Shown here in pieces: positions 22,799 to 26,628 of a DNA stretch of 26,628 bases (position 1 is its first letter; the number at the start of each line of letters is the position of its first letter). A program made the translations under genes and the position numbers. This stretch comes from a virus: positions 1 to 26,628 of the IMG/VR virus record IMGVR_UViG_3300047566_000138; one strand, given 5' to 3'. A model generated the notes under the pieces. It was given only the letters and a program-made list of their open reading frames with translations, searched no databases and had not been told where the DNA came from.

Positions 22799-23435
22799 AA
22801 GGATGTGGAGACCCGAAGATATAACCATCATTCAAATATGATTGTATATCTTCGGGTTTCACTCTGACAAAAGTTTTGTCTCCTGGTCTATACATACATT
22901 TTTTGCCTTTGTGTGTTTTACCGCCCAAAGATGCTCTTTTCTTTCTACCATCTTTGCTTGCCCAATAGGACCATGGATTATTAGGAGAAACTATTGATGC
23001 TTTACCGCCCAAAGATGCTCTCTCCTTTCTGCCTTCATTTGTAGACCAATAATAAAATGTTTCTTTGGTATTATTTTGTTTTTGTGTTTCTAAACCTTTT
23101 TGTTGCGCTTTTTTTCTAACTTCTGGATCATGATATCCTATTTTGTTTTCTTTACACCATAAACCCACAATTCTTCTTTGTTCATATGTTAGATTTGCAC
23201 CAAGCATTTTCATTGAACGAATATCATTTGGATTTTTGTGGATTTTCCAGAGAAGAAAGTGCGCAATGATATGTTCTCTGATTGTGAGATATGTGAAATT
23301 AGAATCATCGTCTGTACCACCAGAATGTTTAGGAATGATATGATGCCTATGAAGATTAGAACCAGATTGCCAACTTTCTTTTAGTTGACATCTACTTTGA
23401 CATAGATTATAATAGATGACAGAATAAATACTCAT
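22773..23435 (-). CDS. HNH homing endonuclease, antisense between the intein halves
   Basis: A 220-residue protein. H31-H32-I-I-P-K-H-S-G-G-T-D-D-D-S-N46-F and R-E-H55-I-I-A-H59 form an HNH nuclease site of the H-H-N-H type. Downstream lie two near-identical modules of the form Y-W-x-x-x-x-G-R-K-x-R-A-S-L-G-G-K (NUMOD3-like), and a C-terminal stretch with V-K-P-E-D-I-Q-S-Y-L-N-D-G-Y, presumably DNA-binding. The start is the ATG at 23435 (M-S-I-Y, as in the GIY-YIG gene), with GGAG 7 bases upstream inside a hairpin; the frame is open to 23492. It would cut helicase genes lacking the insertion and so mobilise it. Its 3' end overlaps the tail of gp41-N. Confidence 0.88.
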   Translation of the reverse strand: MSIYSVIYYNLCQSRCQLKESWQSGSNLHRHHIIPKHSGGTDDDSNFTYLTIREHIIAHFLLWKIHKNPNDIRSMKMLGANLTYEQRRIVGLWCKENKIGYHDPEVRKKAQQKGLETQKQNNTKETFYYWSTNEGRKERASLGGKASIVSPNNPWSYWASKDGRKKRASLGGKTHKGKKCMYRPGDKTFVRVKPEDIQSYLNDGYIFGSPHPSKNQYSSS

Positions 23436-23490
23436 GCTGATGCTCCGTCTAGCGTTAGAGTCCATGGGTATTTGCAGTACCGTGATGGAC
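23436..23490 (-). promoter_or_regulatory. Structured leader of the HNH gene, shared with the GIY-YIG gene
   Basis: On the minus strand GTCCAT (23490-23485) pairs with ATGGAC (23465-23460). Inside it GGTA pairs with TACC around CTGCAAA. A weaker hairpin, ACGCT / AGCAT with one mismatch, carries GGAG. ATCACG, ACTCTAAC and TCAGCAT are identical to the leader at 3981-4038. The stems differ there as GTGGAT/ATCCAC and GATG/CATC, so pairing is kept while the bases change. Confidence 0.7.
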
Positions 23491-23495
23491 ACTTT

Positions 23496-23503
23496 TATTT
23501 ATA
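23496..23503 (-). promoter_or_regulatory. T4-type late promoter for the HNH gene
   Basis: The minus strand reads TATAAATA exactly. A start about 6 bases downstream falls at 23490, the first base of the outer stem of the leader, as in the GIY-YIG gene. The box lies only 15 bases upstream of the start of the gp41 C-piece on the other strand. Confidence 0.72.
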
Positions 23504-23518
23504 AAACAAGAGGTTTCA

Positions 23519-24682
23519 ATGTCTGATTGGTGTGAAAAAGAAATTTCTATATCTGAAATACAAACATTACTTAATAATCATTATGAAGTTGAAGTTGATT
23601 CGCCTGATGGATGGGTTGGTGTGAATTTTTTTATTGATAAAGGTAAATGGGATGAATATGTATTAACAACAGTAAATGGTTTAGAGGTTAGATGCAACGA
23701 AGACCATTTATTTAAAACCAACATGGGTTGGGTTCGTGCTAAAAATATGATTAATCCAGATTCTTTATGGATTGTTGAAACAAATAAAGGACCAAGTGTG
23801 GCTAATGTAATTAAAACAAACAATGAAATACAAATCGTTGATATTAATGTTAATCATAAAAATCATAGATATTATACCAATGGTGTTGAATCACATAATA
23901 CGGGTGTTGGTAAATCTTTGTTCATGTGTCATGTTGCAGCGTCTTGTTTGAATATGGGTAAAAATGTTCTTTATATAACACTTGAATTGGCGGAAGAAGA
24001 AGTTGCCAAAAGAATTGATGCTAATCTAATGAATATTACGTTTGAAGACTTAATGAGTTTAACTAAAGATATGTATGATAAGAAAGCAAATTCAGTTAAG
24101 AATAAAACCAATGGTAAACTGATTATCAAAGAATATCCAACAGCTTCAGCATCAGCAATACATTTCAAAGCATTGTTGAATGAACTATATCTTAAGAAAA
24201 CATTTCGGCCAGATATTATCTTTATTGATTATCTGAATATCTGTTCTTCTGCTAGAGTTAAACCAGGTGCACAAGTAAACTCCTATACATATGTTAAATC
24301 TATTGCCGAAGAACTTAGAGGTCTTGCTGTTGAATACACTGTACCTGTTGTTTCTGCTACACAAACAACCAGATCTGGTTATGTTAGTTCTGATGTTGGA
24401 CTGGAAGATACTTCAGAATCATTTGGACTTCCTGCTACTGCTGATTTCATGTTTGCTTTAATCTCTACAGAAGACTTAGAGAAACTAGGACAAATCATGG
24501 TCAAGCAATTGAAGAATCGGTATAATGATCCTTCATTGAATAAACGCTTTGTTGTTGGTATAGATAGGAGCAAGATGAAACTATATGATGTAGAAGATAC
24601 AGCACAAACAGAAATTATTGATTCTGGTCAAACATTCGTCAATAATGTAGTCAAGAACAAGTTTAAGACATTAAAGGTGTGA
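23519..24682 (+). CDS. 41: Split intein C-part (127 residues) fused to the C-terminal piece of helicase gp41
   Basis: Residues 1-127 are the intein C-part: V-D-S-P-D-G-W-V-G-V near 26-35, block B-like V-R-C-N-E-D-H63-L-F-K-T, block F-like V-D-I-N-V-N-H (107-113) and H116-R-Y-Y-T-N, and the terminal splice block G-V-E-S-H126-N127 followed by Thr as first extein residue. From 128 on the sequence is gp41: T-G-V-G-K-S, E-L-A-E-E-E-V-A-K-R-I-D-A-N, I-I-F-I-D-Y-L-N-I-C (Walker B) and S-F-G-L-P-A-T-A-D-F. Joining A-L-A-G to T-G-V-G-K-S rebuilds a Walker A motif and a 455-residue helicase (T4: 475). AAGAGG at 23507-23512 supports the start at 23519. Trans-splicing is inferred, but every required residue is present. 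Confidence 0.9.
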   Translation: MSDWCEKEISISEIQTLLNNHYEVEVDSPDGWVGVNFFIDKGKWDEYVLTTVNGLEVRCNEDHLFKTNMGWVRAKNMINPDSLWIVETNKGPSVANVIKTNNEIQIVDINVNHKNHRYYTNGVESHNTGVGKSLFMCHVAASCLNMGKNVLYITLELAEEEVAKRIDANLMNITFEDLMSLTKDMYDKKANSVKNKTNGKLIIKEYPTASASAIHFKALLNELYLKKTFRPDIIFIDYLNICSSARVKPGAQVNSYTYVKSIAEELRGLAVEYTVPVVSATQTTRSGYVSSDVGLEDTSESFGLPATADFMFALISTEDLEKLGQIMVKQLKNRYNDPSLNKRFVVGIDRSKMKLYDVEDTAQTEIIDSGQTFVNNVVKNKFKTLKV

Positions 24683-24683
24683 T

Positions 24684-24911
24684 ATGGAAAAGTATACAAT
24701 TCATGAAGTAGATTATGAATCAACCACATTTTATTGTGTGTATGAACATGCAACAGAACAAGTATATGATTACTTTCTGTTTGAGAATGAAGCAAAAACT
24801 TGCAAGAGATTTCTTGATCTTGGCGGTTCTTTTGACGGATTTACACCATCGTTTATGCTCAAGAAAATTGTTGTTTCGGCAGATATAAATACAAAGTTCA
24901 CTGAATTGTGA
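24684..24911 (+). CDS. Small hypothetical protein
   Basis: A 75-residue acidic protein following gp41 by 1 base, with AAGGTGTG at 24674-24681 as binding site. H-E-V-D-Y-E-S-T-T-F-Y-C-V-Y-E-H-A-T and R-F-L-D-L-G-G-S-F-D-G-F-T-P-S-F suggest a small alpha/beta fold. I recognise similar short proteins in marine phages but no function. Its 3' end holds a late promoter box. Confidence 0.55.
   Translation: MEKYTIHEVDYESTTFYCVYEHATEQVYDYFLFENEAKTCKRFLDLGGSFDGFTPSFMLKKIVVSADINTKFTEL
24884..24891 (+). promoter_or_regulatory. T4-type late promoter box
   Basis: Exact TATAAATA inside the 3' end of the small gene at 24684-24911, 110 bases upstream of the SprT-like gene. It could drive 25001 onward. Because it lies in coding sequence it could also be chance. 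Confidence 0.4.
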
Positions 24912-24918
24912 TATGTGG

Positions 24919-24943
24919 TTTTTGCATATCTGGTGTGCAAAAA
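24919..24943. terminator. Symmetric hairpin TTTTTGCA / TGCAAAAA
   Basis: TTTTTGCA (24919-24926) pairs with TGCAAAAA (24936-24943) around a 9-base loop in the 89-base gap between genes. The stem is AT-rich, so it would be a weak terminator, but it works in both orientations in principle. Confidence 0.35.
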
Positions 24944-24949
24944 TAGCAG

Positions 24950-24978
24950 TTGATCTTCCTTTTTTGTTGTGTTACTAT
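24950..24978 (+). promoter_or_regulatory. Possible sigma70-type promoter
   Basis: TTGATC (24950-24955), a 17-base spacer and TACTAT (24973-24978), 22 bases before the SprT-like gene start. Both boxes deviate from consensus, so support is moderate. Confidence 0.4.
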
Positions 24979-25000
24979 CATTCAAACTAGGAGAACATAT

Positions 25001-25447
25001 ATGGAAATTTCAGTCCGAGGAAAAAACAATAAGTTGACTAAGAAAGAGATTAGAGATATTATATCATTCTCTAGTAAAATTCTTCTTGGTAAAAGGTTAT
25101 CTAAATATGTATCAATTACAGTCTTAAACAGCAAACTCAAAAAATACGAATGGGGGTACTGTGGACCTACAGATTGGAATAATAGCAAGCGTAGAGAGTT
25201 TGAAATATTACTTAATAACTCTGCATCAAGAAAGAATCAGATCATCACAATCCTTCATGAGATGGTGCATCTAAAACAATATGCCAGAAATGAACTGGTA
25301 CAATATCATAATGATAAGTATAAGTGGTTAGGTAAAAAGATTCGTATTGAAACAACACAATATGAAACTTTACCATGGGAAATAGAAGCGACGAAAACAG
25401 AAAAAGTATTGTTTGAACTTTATCGTGAACATGTGAGATCACAATGA
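25001..25447 (+). CDS. SprT-like zinc metallopeptidase
   Basis: A 148-residue protein starting at 25001 after TAGGAG at 24989-24994. I-I-T-I-L-H86-E-M-V-H90-L-K-Q-Y holds the H-E-x-x-H zinc and catalytic site, and the Glu-rich P-W-E-I-E-A further on could supply the third ligand. The N-terminal beta-strand region, V-S-I-T-V-L-N-S-K-L-K-K-Y-E-W-G-Y-C, is typical of small SprT/WSS-like phage proteins. Cellular SprT relatives cut DNA-crosslinked proteins. The role in phages is unknown. It overlaps the deaminase gene by ATGA. Confidence 0.72.
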   Translation: MEISVRGKNNKLTKKEIRDIISFSSKILLGKRLSKYVSITVLNSKLKKYEWGYCGPTDWNNSKRREFEILLNNSASRKNQIITILHEMVHLKQYARNELVQYHNDKYKWLGKKIRIETTQYETLPWEIEATKTEKVLFELYREHVRSQ

Positions 25448-25908
25448 ACAATGTAATACCTTACCCGAGAATGGCTGAGACTTCTACCAAAGTCTTGGCC
25501 GTTAAACATACAAAATATTTGAATACTCTTTCAAAAATTGCATCAGATTTATCTCCAGTAAAAAGTGCCAGAATTGCAGCATGTGTTGTTTTACAGAACG
25601 ACATTGTATCTTTTGGTGTAAATGAAATGAAATCACATCCATTTCAAGCAAGATATGGTAAAAATCGGGATGCTGTATTTCTTCATGCTGAAACATCAGC
25701 CATCAAAAATGCACTCAAATATATTTCAATAACAGATTTAACACGGTGCACACTGTATATTTGTCGTGTCAAGTATACGGATGCATCCAAGACCAAACTC
25801 ATGTTTGGTACAGCAAAACCATGTCCTGGATGCTTCAGGTGCATCAATACCTTTGATATATCAAGGGTTTATTATACGCTTGACAACCAGCAGTGTGATA
25901 TGCTATAA
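25444..25908 (+). CDS. Cytidine/deoxycytidylate deaminase-family protein
   Basis: A 154-residue zinc deaminase: F-L-H81-A-E83-T-S-A-I-K-N-A carries the first zinc ligand and catalytic Glu, and A-K-P-C127-P-G-C130-F-R-C-I the two Cys ligands. The length and the K-S-A-R-I-A-A-C-V-V-L-Q strand fit the CMP/dCMP deaminase group. With the phage dUTPase upstream, a dCMP deaminase would supply dUMP for dTMP. The family also includes nucleic acid deaminases, and the usual allosteric region of T4 dCMP deaminase is not obvious, so the substrate is open. Confidence 0.78.
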   Translation: MNNVIPYPRMAETSTKVLAVKHTKYLNTLSKIASDLSPVKSARIAACVVLQNDIVSFGVNEMKSHPFQARYGKNRDAVFLHAETSAIKNALKYISITDLTRCTLYICRVKYTDASKTKLMFGTAKPCPGCFRCINTFDISRVYYTLDNQQCDML

Positions 25909-25911
25909 ATA
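25880..25911 (+). promoter_or_regulatory. Overlapping sigma70-type and T4 late promoter
   Basis: TTGACA (25880-25885), an 18-base spacer and TATAAA at 25904, which is also the start of an exact TATAAATA late box (25904-25911). The start would be near 25917, in the short gap before the exported protein genes. It could work early with host sigma factor and late with gp55. Confidence 0.6.
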
Positions 25912-25940
25912 GTCCAGAATCTATGACAAAGGAGTCTAAG

Positions 25941-26234
25941 ATGAAATATGTAAGTTCAATTATCGCTACTATTCTTGGTGTTGCTGTTATTTTCTCTGCA
26001 CCAGCCAAAGCACAAGTATCAGACAGAGAAGCTGCTGCAATTGCTCTAGGAGCAGCAGCTATCATTGCAGGAGCAGCAATTGCATCTCAGCATAGACGCC
26101 GTGAAAGACATCATCATCACTATCATCCAGTACCATCACATTCGTATCCTCCTCCGCTCCGATATCGCTATTATGAGCCAATGCCTGCTCCTTCTCCATA
26201 CTATCATCATCCATATCGTAGACACTGGCACTAA
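25941..26234 (+). CDS. Small secreted Ala/Gly- and His-rich protein
   Basis: A 97-residue protein starting at 25941 with AAAGGAG at 25928-25934. A signal peptide (about residues 1-25, ending P-A-K-A before Q-V-S) is followed by an Ala/Gly-rich hydrophobic segment A-A-A-I-A-L-G-A-A-A-I-I-A-G-A-A. The tail is very rich in His, Arg, Pro and Tyr, including H-H-H-H-Y-H. Proteins of this look are common in alphaproteobacteria. It would be periplasmic or membrane-inserted. Metal binding through the His residues or attachment to the envelope are possibilities, not shown. It shares a promoter with the secreted nuclease gene 9 bases on. Confidence 0.75.
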   Translation: MKYVSSIIATILGVAVIFSAPAKAQVSDREAAAIALGAAAIIAGAAIASQHRRRERHHHHYHPVPSHSYPPPLRYRYYEPMPAPSPYYHHPYRRHWH

Positions 26235-26243
26235 GGAAACACA

Positions 26244-26628
26244 ATGAAATTTGTTATTACATTTATACTAACACTCTTTTTTGTATCAACAGCAAGTGCG
26301 GAACAATATTCTTTCAGAGTGCTGAGAGTTATTGATGGTGATACTGTGCAGATTGATGCACCTTTTTTACCAAAAGAACTACATCAAACACTTTTAGTTC
26401 GTATCAATGGTGTTGACACTCCAGAAAAAGGTAAAAGAGCAAGATGTGATTATGAAGATAAGTTATCACAACAAGCCAAACTTTTTGTTGAACTAGAACT
26501 TAGAAATGCCAAGAGTGTTCTGATTCAACTCAAGGGATGGGATAAGTATGGTGGTCGTGTTCTAGGTGATATTATCATTGATGGTATTCCACTGAGTAAG
26601 AAACTTGTAGCACAAAACTATGCTGTAC
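26244..26628 (+). CDS. Secreted Staphylococcal-nuclease-like (SNase) protein, cut by window end
   Basis: The frame from ATG 26244 (AAGGAAA at 26233-26239) stays open to the window edge, giving 128 residues. A signal peptide occupies about 1-19 (F-I-L-T-L-F-F-V-S-T-A-S-A). The SNase fold follows: V-I-D-G-D-T-V-Q-I (29-37), L-V-R53-I-N-G-V-D58-T-P-E61 and W-D-K-Y-G-G-R105-V-L-G. R53, E61 and R105 match the catalytic Arg35, Glu43 and Arg87 of Staphylococcal nuclease, and D58 the calcium site. It should be an active Ca-dependent nuclease acting outside the cytoplasm. The C-terminus is missing from the window. Confidence 0.88.
   Translation, partial: MKFVITFILTLFFVSTASAEQYSFRVLRVIDGDTVQIDAPFLPKELHQTLLVRINGVDTPEKGKRARCDYEDKLSQQAKLFVELELRNAKSVLIQLKGWDKYGGRVLGDIIIDGIPLSKKLVAQNYAV

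Noticed and set aside
1-26628. CRISPR arrays, insertion sequences, integrase or attachment sites
   Set aside because: No spaced direct repeats, transposase, integrase or matching terminal repeats were seen. The mobile elements here are homing endonucleases and the intein.

Overview
This window is part of the genome of an AT-rich, marine-type T4-like myovirus (tailed phage). The diagnosis rests on T4 replication and regulation genes: the tail of an endonuclease VII gene, clamp-loader subunit gp62, translational repressor RegA, family B DNA polymerase gp43, recombinase UvsX and replicative helicase gp41. Exact T4-type late promoter boxes (TATAAATA), two tRNA genes and a phage Hsp20 support it. 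The host cannot be read from the sequence. The Hsp20, the AT-rich coding and the style of the virion protein recall phages of marine bacteria such as cyanobacteria or SAR11, which is an inference.

Layout: (1) 1-879, endonuclease VII tail, gp62 and regA, overlapping. (2) 886-3277, a virion protein, dUTPase, a small beta-helical spike protein and a PAAR-like spike tip. (3) 3278-4193, a sigma70-type promoter with a possible small RNA, an antisense GIY-YIG homing endonuclease gene, and a second sigma70-type promoter for hsp20. (4) 4194-6026, Hsp20 and a modular M15-type endolysin. (5) 6042-15260, a tightly coupled cassette of eleven sugar genes: glycosyltransferases, methyltransferases, a GDP-mannose 3,5-epimerase, a GT10 fucosyltransferase homologue and an RmlB-like dehydratase. 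(6) 15247-16094, four small genes. (7) 16097-19503, DNA polymerase in pieces. (8) tRNA-Leu(UAA), a CAU-anticodon tRNA and a membrane protein. (9) 20807-24682, uvsX, a small gene and helicase gp41 in pieces. (10) 24684-26628, a SprT-like metallopeptidase, a CMP/dCMP-type deaminase, a secreted His-rich protein and a secreted Staphylococcal-nuclease-like enzyme cut by the window edge.

The most striking system is that both central replisome genes are fractured by homing endonuclease genes. Helicase gp41 is split inside its ATP-binding P-loop by an atypical split intein, with an N-part of only 19 residues and a C-part of 127. An HNH endonuclease gene lies antisense between the halves. The polymerase is split between motifs A and B by a Vsr-like endonuclease gene, and its C-terminal piece additionally needs a +1 shift at a CTT-TAA-C site that resembles the RF2 (prfB) frameshift site. 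All three endonuclease genes, from three different nuclease families, have an exact TATAAATA late promoter and a structured leader. The two antisense genes share a leader whose stems differ by compensatory base changes. The third has its promoter inside the 5' arm of a hairpin that hides its ribosome binding site, the logic known for T4 intron endonucleases.
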